A stretch of DNA of 64,000 bases from Tubulanus polymorphus (Eukaryota > Nemertea > Palaeonemertea > Tubulaniformes > Tubulanidae). The first letter of the stretch is position 1, and each line of letters begins with the position of its first letter. Of this stretch, positions 54,343-64,000 are shown piece after piece. The position numbers and the translations under genes were made by a program. The DNA is taken from assembly GCF_964204645.1 (NCBI RefSeq), contig NC_134029.1, positions 23,578,450-23,642,449 of the forward strand, in the 5' to 3' direction. The notes under the pieces are model-generated. The model did not search any database, had not been told where the DNA came from, and saw only the letters and a program-made list of their open reading frames with translations.

Positions 54343-57202
54343 ATGATGGCGGCGGCTAATTCAAACTCGTCTATCCCGATAGATAAATCAACCAGTACCA
54401 GTAATGATATTTGTGAAGGTTTACAGCAATACAGTGATGCAGAATTAAGCGCATGTCATGTGGTAAGTTTACCAACATCAATCTTTCACAACCTGTGTCC
54501 ATTCTCAAAAAGATTTTGTCTTGGGGACAACATTTTATTCCATCATGTTGATCATTATCCTGAATGTGAAATTACTGGATTTTTGAGCTGAAGGCCCTAT
54601 GATATTTTACAGGAGAAACATGAAGTAAGAAGTTCGCATAGTGATGTTTCTAAGAAAACGAAGCTGGAATGCGTAGAAGTTGCCGATGAACAGGTGGCAG
54701 TGCAAGAGATCTGCACGAGTAACGACGCCTCAACTCAAACCGCTGAACAAGTAACAAACAACGACGCGGGTGCGATATCCAGTTCGGAGGATATCCAATT
54801 GAGAAACATCAGTCCGAAATCAATCACACCGGATAAACTAGAGAAACCATGTGACATCGAACGAAAGCAGAGGAGCTCGGAGAAATTACGTACGCGTAGT
54901 TCATCGAGTTCTGGAAGTCAAAGAAGTGAACATCATCTACATAGATTACTCAGTAATCTTAGGTATGTTTTACAATTTGAGGAGTGACTGCAGTTTATGT
55001 TGTATCCCTATATAACATTACTTGAACCCTATTAAACCTAGTAACTATAGAGCCAAATTACAGGAAGCTGGCTAAAGCTGCATTTTATGAGAAATCCTGA
55101 TAAAAGATAATATTTTAAACATGCTTTTATGTAGGCTATAGGTAAATAATATCAATATCAAATTAAAAACCTAATCCTAGTATCGCTAGCGCCAAATAGC
55201 AGGAAGGCCACATCCTTGATTGCTGTTGTACCCAATTTGAAATGTCTTTGTTCTTATTTATTCCAACAATTTATCAGCGCGTTAAGTGACGGTCCGTTCT
55301 GTCGAATTTGTCACGAAGGGAACAGTAAAGAAGATCTGTTTTCACCGTGTAAATGTAGCGGAACGATGGGTTTAATACATCGTAGCTGTATAGAGACTTG
55401 GCTCGGATCTTCAAACTCAAATAAATGTGAAATCTGTAATCATGTTTATACTACTAGAAGATATACACGACCGTTCTATGATGTAAGTACTGAAGGAAGT
55501 CCTTGTTAATTTGGAAATCTTTAATGCAACTGTGGCAATTGAGGATTCGCACATGCAAGTGTCTGCCAAGTTTGCTGGTAGTTGCCGTACTTGGTCTTCA
55601 ATTTCTTCTACATTTCAGTTAAAATCGAAAACAATTTTTCTGAAACTAATTGATAAATTATCAATGAACAATAGGCCTATACCTTAATCACTGAAAATGA
55701 GTTGAATGTATTTTTGGTGGGTCCTGTGATGGTGTATGGATTCATGCGCGCCAAAAAATTTAGTTAACAGTTGATTAGAAATGAAATATAGCTGGTGTAG
55801 CAGTTCCCTATTATTGAAATCTATTGTGAATATCGCTGGTTGTTTTATATATTTCAGTGGTTGCGATACCCAACAACTTCTCAGGATCGTAAGAATCTGA
55901 TAGCTGATACGGTGTGTTTTGTATTGCTCACTCCTCTAGCTGTTGTTAGCGCTTGGCTGTGTATAACGGGTGCCTTACATTACTCCAGCATCGAGGGTGG
56001 TAACTGGGAAGCTATTGGTTTGATCGGTCTCACTTGTTTTTTATTGCTCATCTATTTAGTTTGGTGTTCGGTAAGTGTAATAAGAGGCATTCATTAACTA
56101 CGTACACATCCATGAGGTGAGGTGGTTGAAAATTGGCCAGCTCCCCCTATGTACCTATCGGCAAACTATTCCATACATATAGACCTACATAGAACAGATT
56201 CGCTGCCGGCTATGAGCTGATTCTTCATATTCACTGAATTCTGGCACGCAGGAATAGCATAGTTCCTGACTCTGCTTCATTCTCGATGCTCTTTGGTCGG
56301 TTTTGAGCGATGGCTGACTGCAATAGCTCTATTGAGATAACTCATATTAGTGACTGGTAATACGGTGGTAGTGAATGTTTAAAGGACATTAGAAATTCTT
56401 AGTTTTCTATTTCGAATATTTTCATGCTTTTCATCGTTGTTCTATTTTCGCACAGGTTGCAATTCGGTATCACGTTCGTATCTGGGTCGATTGGAGGAAT
56501 TCGAATCAACGAGTTACGGTCGTAGATTTCAACGCGGCGCTGTCGAGCGCGACCGACGACGAAAACAACAATAACACGCAACTTCAAAACCTGTCGTCAT
56601 TATCGCCGATATCCAGTTCATCGAGCGTCAATACCGACGAGATTATAGGTGGCAGCACTAATAACTGTCGTACGTGCAGCCATCGACGTCGATTTAACGA
56701 TCGAGATTTTCGTCTGTTGCCGGTCGTGATTCTGAATCAGGAGTATTCACTGTTACATGACTCGGGTTGCCCGTTGAACGCGAGTTTCGCGATCCCGCTT
56801 CTAGCTCGCATCAACGCCGAACGAGAGGTCGTTACCGGTAAACGCAGTACTATCGCTCAGTGGAGGGACAGCGAAGCGGTCTGCACCGTACCCCGCGCAG
56901 ACGTCATGGCAAATACATCGGCTGTTGAAACCGTAATGGAATTATCTCCGACCGCGTCTGGAGAAGAAATGAATGCCGCATCGAGTACGCCGTCTAAACG
57001 CTATCATTATTATCAGTCGATCGACGCTTCACCGATTAAACCGACTCAAAGTCTCTTCGACGACACGTCTTCTTCTCCCGCGTCTTCAGATCGTAGCACG
57101 AATGAAAACTTAGCTCTAATCGCTTCTAATTCCTCGGATATAACGGCTTTATTACCGGATAATAAAGATTCTCGACGTATCGTACGAGAAACAGTTGTAT
57201 GA
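54343..57202 (+). CDS. MARCH2/3-like membrane RING-CH E3 ubiquitin ligase with long extensions
   Basis: This should be a membrane-bound ubiquitin ligase of endosomes or the ER that ubiquitinates membrane cargo. Exons 54343-54462, 54613-54962, 55278-55482, 55858-56070 and 56456-57202 join in phase to 544 residues. The RING-CH is in exon 3: FCRICHEGNSKEDLFSPCKC, then IHRSCIETW and KCEICNH, the C4HC3 pattern. Exon 4 has two transmembrane helices (TVCFVLLTPLAVVSAWLCIT and LIGLTCFLLLIYLVWCS) with a short loop. The last exon begins VAIRYHVRIWVDWR, close to vertebrate MARCH2/3. MARCH2 and MARCH3 are about 250 residues. Here a Ser/Thr-rich N-terminal region of about 155 residues and a C-terminal tail of over 200 residues are added, probably disordered. 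The start is the first of two adjacent ATGs. Confidence 0.9.
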
Positions 57203-57989
57203 AGTGATTAATGACGAATATTGAAATATTGCTCAAACATTCTACGTTTTACGGTAAAACAGTCAAGATATGTGTTGAGTTGCAGAGTAAATCGGATAAG
57301 GGACATCTGATGAAACTTCGACTTGTTCAATTCAGATTCAACCTACTTAGTGTAAAAGATATCTAAGCTCTCTATAGAATGGAACGGAGAACCTTAACTG
57401 GTACATTCCTTCTGATATTCTGACTTGCGCAAGTTTAATTGTATCTCATTTCTGGAATATGAATGTCATCAAAGATTACAGAATTTTCAATATATCCCAT
57501 GAAGGTATCATTAATGGTAGAGGGATTTAGCCTGAATTTTCATTGTGTTTCGTATTTCATATTATAGTCATTCTATTTGTATTCAAAAACTTCAGTGCAA
57601 TCTTTAAGACTTTACTTATTTATTTATTTATTTAACGTGTGAATATTTTTTCTATGTAAAAATGTTCAATATGTGGGCCTAATTGATGTAGATATTTTTG
57701 GATTTTCATATTCGTGAGTTGAGATGCTTGTATTGAAATGCTTGTTTTTGCACTCGGTTCATATCATTAAATTTTTTTTTTTTCAAATTCGTTCGATCTG
57801 AAAATAATCTCTTTGTGATGTTACGCATGTAACTTTCAATATCTGTGATAAACGAAATGCATTTTCCTGCACAAAAAAAAAATTCATATTTAGTTTTTAT
57901 TCATCTTTCATTCAAGACTGATTCTTGTATTTGTATGTTATTTTTTATGTACCATTTTGAGCCAAAAAATCTACTCAATTTATCCTCAA

Positions 57990-57991
<2 letters not shown>

Positions 57992-58021
<30 letters not shown>
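57992..58021. repeat. TA microsatellite
   Basis: About 15 TA dinucleotides without interruption, in the presumed 3' UTR of the RING-CH gene. Confidence 0.9.
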
Positions 58022-58107
58022 TTCTACTGCATGTACCGTAATATTTGGTTTATCGATCTTATTTGTTCCCATTTTGTCCCCAATGTAACGTGATTGTGCT
58101 ATATTAA

Positions 58108-58113
58108 AATAAA
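58108..58113 (+). terminator. Candidate polyadenylation signal of the RING-CH gene
   Basis: AATAAA lies about 900 bp after the stop codon at 57202, in AT-rich sequence. It is assigned by position only. Confidence 0.4.
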
Positions 58114-58950
58114 TTGCTATAACGATTTACAAGTATTTCAAGCAGAGCTGAGGCGAATTTGGAAGGGGCGAAATGGGAAAACAAGACTACGTTTGTACAT
58201 TGTATCATTATCATTATCAATTGATTGAGTTCGTGATTGCATTTACTATAAAATATATTTATTTGAAGCTGGTTTTCAGATCTGTGATACACATTTATAC
58301 ATGTATTCCCGGTATATATTCCATTTCGAAAAGCATTTGTGATCGATTCAATAAACGATTTCCTTTATACACGTTACCGAATAAATGTTCAATTTTTAGG
58401 CTGATATTCGTTTCTCGTATTCTCGTATTTTTTCTATAAAAAAAGGACGGAAAAAGAGGAAGGAATTCAAGAACATTTTGAATATTTCTTTGACTGAGAA
58501 TGAGTCGAGATGGAAACAGTTGAGGATTCGATATGAGCAAAAGGAGAAGTATTTTATTTTTCTGACGAAAAAAGAATATTCATATATATATTTTCAACAC
58601 ACAAATAACACTAAATCATAGACATATTATACAATAAACATAGTTGTAAGCCAATTAAACAATAAACCAATGGTCTTCTATACAAACACATGTTTTATTT
58701 TTATACCACTGGTGGTGAAAACAACCTGGTTTTTGAATACAGGTTGATTTCCTTTGCGAAATAAGAAGAATCCTTCTTAATAGAATTAGAAACGTTTAAA
58801 CAGATAGACGGGGTCCCGTCGGGTGCTAGAACCAAAAACTTTGTTTTCATGTATTCTAGTTAAAAATCTATCAAAAACCCTGTAAGTTTTGACAATGAAT
58901 GACGCTTACTCACAGTTTTATTTCTTAGAAAACAATGTTTTCTTTTGTTT

Positions 58951-59964
58951 TTAATTCCCGGTCATTTTGCTGACAATAGGATATCCGGGATATCTTCTAA
59001 TAGCTGGTAAATCTCTGTATCGGCCGCTATCGTGTAAATCTAAATTCTCGTGATAATATCCGTAATATCCCGGTCCGTCCCACTGCGGGAATCTGGCTGG
59101 TGGCTCGTATTGTGTGTGCATTGGATAAACCGATGGATTTCTCGTGTAACCGAATAATTTCAGTTCGGGAAGTCCAGAATGACCAATTCCTGCAAAACGA
59201 GACAAACTCCTGATTACACCAGAAGTTCTTAGAAAGAAGTCTGAAGGCAGTCGATTATCTTTGGTGCTGTTTAAAAACAGGCGATCGTGCCGATCTTTTT
59301 TGAGAGGCAGTTCTATTTCAAGAAAAAGTGGCACTTTTCACGGTGAAAAGGGGCAGGTCTTAAACATGTGCCCGGGTACCCGAATGAATCATTTCAAAAT
59401 GGATACTTTTCCAAAAAAATATGAAGTCTTGTTGGTACTGACCCTTTGAAGGGCACTTTGCAAATTTTAGGGGTTCGTTCGCTACCCCGAACCCCCTCGG
59501 CACGGGCGGGGCCTGCAGTCACTGAATTGTAAACTGATATATACAATTTACATATCGATAATTAAATCTCGGCCTGGTCAGAGGTCACCAGTACGAGAGG
59601 AGTTTATTCGGGCCAAATTATAGATCCTGTAATTATGAAGGGCGCATCCTCTAGGATACTGTACCTGCTGGATTTAATTGACTACCACGGGATGCATCTC
59701 TCCTTCTCTGGAAAGACACCCAATCGTCTTCTTTTTGGAAATCTATCGCATCTCGTCGAGCTTCGTTCGGTAAATGTTTGTAGTTTCTGTATTGAATCCA
59801 GCGACGTTCCGATGGCACGTAATTCGCGGCCCCCTCGTAACAAAACGATTTCCAGTCCCCGGACAGGTAGTTGTGAGTGGGCGTTATTATTTTTGGGCCA
59901 CTGAATCGTTTGTCCAAACTGTATTGACTGTAACAATATCGAGCCATCTCCTCGGCCAACCGTG
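58951..59964 (-). CDS. Conserved-looking small protein of unknown function, last two exons
   Basis: Two minus-strand exons are seen, 59665-59964 and 58951-59189, joined in phase 1. The exon at 59964 starts with two bases of a split codon, so at least one 5' exon is missing. The visible part is about 179 residues, rich in Tyr, Trp, Pro and Arg, without a hydrophobic segment (YLSGDWKSFCYEGAANYVP, PPARFPQWDGPGYYGYYHEN). The composition resembles short axonemal or microtubule-lumen proteins, but I recognise no family. The 5' neighbour at 60768 is divergent. I found no upstream exon with the required phase between 59965 and 60767. Confidence 0.65.
59465..59515. repeat. Dispersed GGGGTTCGTTCG repeat, copy 1
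   Basis: It reads TTTTAGGGGTTCGTTCGCTACCCCGAACCCCC and then CGGGCGGGGCC. A similar sequence is at about 61297-61345. GC-rich dispersed repeats of this type are inferred to be transposon tails. It lies in the intron of the minus-strand gene at 58951-59964. Confidence 0.5.
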
Positions 59965-60767
59965 CTGCAATAAGATCATTACAAAATCCACGATCAATAA
60001 CTTGAATAATTGATAGATTCTGCGAAAAAAAAACCTTTTTATTCTATTTCGTAATGAATTACAAATAGAAAATTGTCCTGTTTCTGCTGTTAACGGACCC
60101 TAGGCCGGTACGTGTGTTGGCCCTCGTATATTACGTGAAAACGTTGCATCAGCGAATGACTTTCAATATTTGAAAAAAGCATAGAGATAACGGTACTGTC
60201 TGATTCAGATAACTGGTATATACCGTTAAATCTAAATTTGTATAAATTTATCAATATCTTGACATTTATCACGATGACTCCATTTCAGTACTTATTTACG
60301 TCAGAACTAGATAAACTTAGGCCTATACTGGTTTTTTAATTAGCTACAAAGAGAAATATGCGGTATATTTGTGCCAAATTAGGCATCAATGCAAATAGAT
60401 TTACACGGATTTTCGCCGTTTCTTTTACACCGATTGCATACATGTGTGTATATATACATATATAGATATAAAAAATTGCCGAATTCTTCCATTGGTAAGA
60501 TACATTAATTAAACAAAATTTAGTAAACTCTGCCATGTATCAATTGTTGACAATTCATTTCACTCCATAGAGACCTACCAGCAAATATATGAAAGTAATA
60601 ATAAACCTCCAAGCGAAGGCAGAATGTAAACTGTCACTGAAAGTCTTCTGTTGACTTCCTGTCTAGTGTAGCATGGCAACCGCCATTCCAGTACTGGGTG
60701 GTGTATATTGCTGGAATAAAATCGAGCACTGGTGAAAAATGTCCCAATGTTTACATTGACAACCAAC
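59965..60767. other. Divergent spacer between the two small genes
   Basis: It should hold the missing 5' exon of the minus-strand gene and the promoter of the plus-strand gene. A minus-strand open stretch at 60583-60700 encodes a hydrophobic segment (SVTVYILPSLGGLLLLSYIC) followed by a GT donor. Its phase does not match the exon starting at 59964, so I did not join them. Confidence 0.4.
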
Positions 60768-62158
60768 ATGGCGGAACCAAGATATGTACAAGTACTGGAT
60801 GATGGATATGGTTAGTGAATTGTTATTGTTATCAATAAGGACTTTTGAGAAAATTTGTCTCATGTTAGAAAAAGTATGAATACGGAATGAATTTGAGATC
60901 TAAGTACTGAAAGAGAAACGTTTAAAGACTGCAAAAAGATATTTTTCTTTCAAAAAGCTTATTTTTATCATTTCTATTGAAGAAAAAATGATTTTTCTCC
61001 GACCCGACAATACACAGGAATTTCGATTTTCATGAAAGTCATGAAACTTTTTGTAAGGTGCCCACACTGATGTCGGGTCCTGAGAGTGCTCGCACAGAAA
61101 ACTTTTGGAAACCGAGATGCAATTTCTTCTCGCATATATATTCGAGGTGAAAATGTTGCTTCTCTTTCAACTCAATTCAAAATAAACTAACTTTGGAAGC
61201 ATTTGTATATTTTGAATGAAAAGGAATGAGAAAGTTTTACCAATGATGAAATCGATTCTCACAGATTTCCATAAGGTCGGCATATTGGTGGAACTTCGGG
61301 GTTCGTTCGAACTCCCGAACCCCCCCCCCCTAAATACGGGCCTGATATCAATCTTTTACTGGATGAATATATTGAGAGTTTGTTACAGGCGTCACGCATT
61401 TTATGGCGGGAAAACAAAATAAAGATAGTCCATCACCGTACAAGACGTCACGTGATGGTATGTCACATTTATGGCGCGGTCCAGCTTTCTATACGAGAGA
61501 ATTAAGACGCTATACAACATTGGACGAAACTCTTAATCCAGCCACATTACCACAAGGTGAATACATTATCCTAATATAAAAACCATTTCCGAAGAAGTAG
61601 ATCGGGATACAGTTGCAAATTATATCCTTCCAAGAACTCTTGAACGAAGAACGATATATGGCTGATAGAAAATTACTGGGGACATTTGGAATGTTGCATA
61701 CTGGGTTCATTCACAAAACCTCATAATCACTTGACAAAACGATTAACAAAATAACCAAACCAAAATTGTTTCAAATGGGATGATATTGTTTTGTAGACGT
61801 TTCAGCCATGGCGACTCGTAACCCGTCCCGTTCTGTCACTAAGGTGCCGGGCGCGATCCAGGCCATGTCAGCTGGTGACGCGTGGAATCGTAACTGGTCT
61901 GGATCGGGATTCTATAGTCCTCAGAATCACGTATGGACACGAGAGATGGTGAATATAGGGATACCCAGTGATTCGAGATTAATGATCAACGAAGAAGACT
62001 GGTTGAAATATAAATTTATGTGCGGTCATCCGACAATGAAACCAGTTCCAACCGGGTCGAACACTAGTAGTAGAACGGCTACTCCGACATCAGCACCAGG
62101 TCGACAACTTACCAAACCGATTATATATGATGAACACTTGAAGTATTATATGAGCTAG
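60768..62158 (+). CDS. Small protein of unknown function (190 aa, three exons)
   Basis: Exons 60768-60810, 61389-61556 and 61797-62158 join in phase to 190 residues, from ATG (MAEPRYVQVLDDGYG) to TAG. The body has aromatic-rich motifs (HLWRGPAFYTRELRRY, AWNRNWSGSGFYSPQNHVW, WLKYKFMCGHP). There is no signal peptide, transmembrane segment or catalytic motif. Trp/Tyr/Pro/Arg-rich short proteins of this look are common among ciliary and sperm microtubule inner proteins, and this is only an inference. An AATAAA lies at 62433-62438. The opposite small gene (58951-59964) has similar composition and is divergent from it. Confidence 0.75.
61297..61345. repeat. Dispersed GGGGTTCGTTCG repeat, copy 2
   Basis: It reads CTTCGGGGTTCGTTCGAACTCCCGAACC, a C run, then TACGGGCCTG. 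It is related to the sequence at 59465-59515 and lies in the first intron of the plus-strand gene. Confidence 0.5.
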
Positions 62159-62432
62159 AATTCTCGCGAACACGCGCCTGAATCTTTTTCCCTTTGTCAG
62201 GATACTCTGGGATAGAGCATGGATTGGGGGTGCATGGAAAAAGAGAGCATTGATTTATAGCACCCGAGTGGTTTGCTATTGTTGGAAGGGAATATATAAT
62301 CAAAGATCTTGCTAGAATCACACGCGTTAGATATATCTCCACATTGTGTATTCGAGATATGAATGTATCTTGTTTTTTTCTTTTATTTCTTATAGAAACG
62401 TTTTGTTAAGTGCATTATACGCATTTTCTAAT

Positions 62433-62438
62433 AATAAA
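62433..62438 (+). terminator. Candidate polyadenylation signal
   Basis: AATAAA lies 275 bp after the stop codon of the 60768-62158 gene. Confidence 0.5.
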
Positions 62439-63976
62439 TTCAGTAGACTAAAATCAAACGTTACTAACGCGTCGGTTATCTTAGTTCCTATGTACATTGT
62501 ATAATATGTCTGTCTTCTGCAAACGTGGTTAGTCAGTCTGAAAAGTCTAACGTTTGTAAACGTATCAAAATCAGATTAAATTTAAAGCGAAAAAGTTCTT
62601 CGGTAATTTTATGTACCAATGCGAGGATATCAGTCCCTGAATCTCAATCATTATTTAGTGTCAACCCGATCACCGTAGCATACAAAATCTTATCGTTTTA
62701 ACCAAATTCGCAAAGATCGCCTGTAACATATTGAGAATTCTCGACATTTCTGTGGATATTGAAGTCTTTATCAACTGAAAGAATGATTTATTAGATAAAG
62801 CATTAACATCGATGGAATTGGCGATCTGAAACAACGTTAGCCCGTTATGTAGTAAAAATATCAATCTCGACCGTCTAGTGCTGCCCCTATGAATAATGAT
62901 AACGGGAAAAATAAGAACTAACATAGGAAACTGATATTTTTCTAAATTATCACCGAACACTTGCATTAACATAATCAGCGCCCCCTAGACCTCAATTCCT
63001 CAGATGAAGGCAGCCCTGAAATGGACTCGTAAACCTTTTTGTTCATTTCCTGTGTTCTTCATTCAGAATAAATTAAACTGCTCATTTTCCAACCAGATGT
63101 TACCGAATATTAACAAAATCTATTAAATAGTTATTCAAATTTTTATTCTGTTATATTTAAGATTATTACAAGTCAAATTAAATACATACATGTACAAACA
63201 TTTATAATAATTTTGCATTTGAATAATTTTTCTCTCATTGGGACATGTGACAGTGAAATTACAACAAACAACACCAGCTAGCAATTTATCTACCCATTTA
63301 AATACAAAAGTGATCGTCTTGTGACAGAACATAGCAAAAATTTCTATAGTCAATATCTGGAAATAATAAAAGACTTCCGGGGCCATAAAGCAATTTTGCA
63401 TAAGCATAACCTCAACTAGCCAGTGCTGGGTGTCCCTCTTAAAAATAAACTCAAAACAATAATAGTCGAAATTCTGGTTTGTCGAAGTCCAAATATACCT
63501 AAATACAATTTGTGAGAACTATTTCAATATCATTCTAAAAACCATTTAGTGAATACAAGTGTGATACAAGCATCTAGCTGCACAATGCTATTGAGAATTT
63601 TTAAACAATCACTGACAGATAGATGTAGTTCTAGCAGGGTCCGAGGGCTTAATGCGCCCAGGGGATATTGCAAATTACCGAAAACATAAATACACAAGAT
63701 AAGACTGAATTTATTCGAAATACACTGACGAGTTTGTTTGTCGGTAGATTCAGCTCTATCGTAGTCTAAATATTTATGCAGGATTAGTTGTTTATGGCGG
63801 AAAGGAATTTGCGTATTTTTCTAATATGGTGGCTCATAACTTATTCATTCAGACAAACATTACTCAGTCTTCGGGAATTCTCTAGGTGTTAAATTTCACT
63901 TGATCACACGGACGACCGACTCCATGGTTTCAGATTGGTATAGTTTGTCTTTTGTGTCGACTTGTTAAAAAGAATC

Positions 63977-64000
63977 TATATATATATATATATATATATA
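63977..64000. repeat. TA microsatellite at the window edge
   Basis: Twelve TA units run to the end of the window, so the full length is unknown. Confidence 0.9.

Larger units (their letters stand above)
57203..58950. other. 3' UTR of the RING-CH gene and spacer
   Basis: It contains a TTTA tetranucleotide run at about 57617-57634, a TA microsatellite at 57992-58021 and an AATAAA at 58108-58113, which may end the RING-CH transcript. The convergent gene at 58951-59964 ends at the right edge. No coding exon was recognised. Confidence 0.6.
62159..64000. other. 3' flank of the last gene, no confident gene
   Basis: A minus-strand open frame at 62670-62923, after a possible TTCATAG acceptor, reads RRSRLIFLLHNGLTLFQIAN and further. 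It has a weak ankyrin-like feel, so it could be the last exon of a gene entering from the right. Nothing else supports it. The window ends in a TA microsatellite (63977-64000). Confidence 0.35.

Noticed and set aside
60575-60769. 5' exon of the minus-strand small gene
   Set aside because: It has a hydrophobic segment and a GT donor but ends in phase 2, while the exon at 59964 needs phase 1.

Overview
This is nuclear DNA of an animal. Genes are split by GT-AG introns, products are metazoan (BRCA2, PRMT9, UBL7, SERINC, a MARCH-type RING-CH ligase, an NLR), and introns carry microsatellites, MITEs and a tRNA-derived SINE. Protein style and repeat content suggest a marine invertebrate, most likely a lophotrochozoan (mollusc, nemertean or annelid relative). 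The phylum cannot be fixed from sequence reading alone. I assembled exons by hand from splice sites, reading phase and remembered protein families. Reading phase closes across every exon chain reported.

Layout: 1-1051 (-), 5' part of a cytosolic sulfotransferase. 5557-34645 (+), an almost complete BRCA2 gene (24 exons seen, first coding exon not found). It has a PALB2-binding NWF motif, three diverged BRC-like units, a perfect-period array of 16 BRC repeats of 40 residues, and the helical/OB/tower DNA-binding domain. Its 7.7-kb intron 12 (17934-25601) holds a complete antisense NLR gene (18651-23306, -) with the order HEPN-like, CARD-like, NACHT, LRR. 36503-42440 (-), PRMT9 with a large decapeptide-repeat insertion. 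45018-48837 (+), UBL7 with UBL and UBA ends. 50681-53987 (-), SERINC. 54343-57202 (+), MARCH2/3-like ligase, head-to-head with SERINC. 58951-59964 (-) and 60768-62158 (+), two short genes of unknown function.

The genes are not an operon. BRCA2 (RAD51 loading), PRMT9 (arginine methylation), UBL7, the RING-CH ligase (ubiquitin) and SERINC (membrane) are ordinary housekeeping neighbours. The unusual features are coding tandem repeats in three neighbouring genes (120 bp in BRCA2, 30 bp in the NLR, 30 bp in PRMT9), the NLR nested inside BRCA2, and a piggyBac-like TTAA MITE family. All five MITE copies lie in introns. Two of them form a 96%-similar inverted pair around three UBL7 exons.

Limits: the BRCA2 start exon, the 5' end of the 58951-59964 gene and all UTR boundaries are unresolved. 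Domain names rest on recognition, not on searches.
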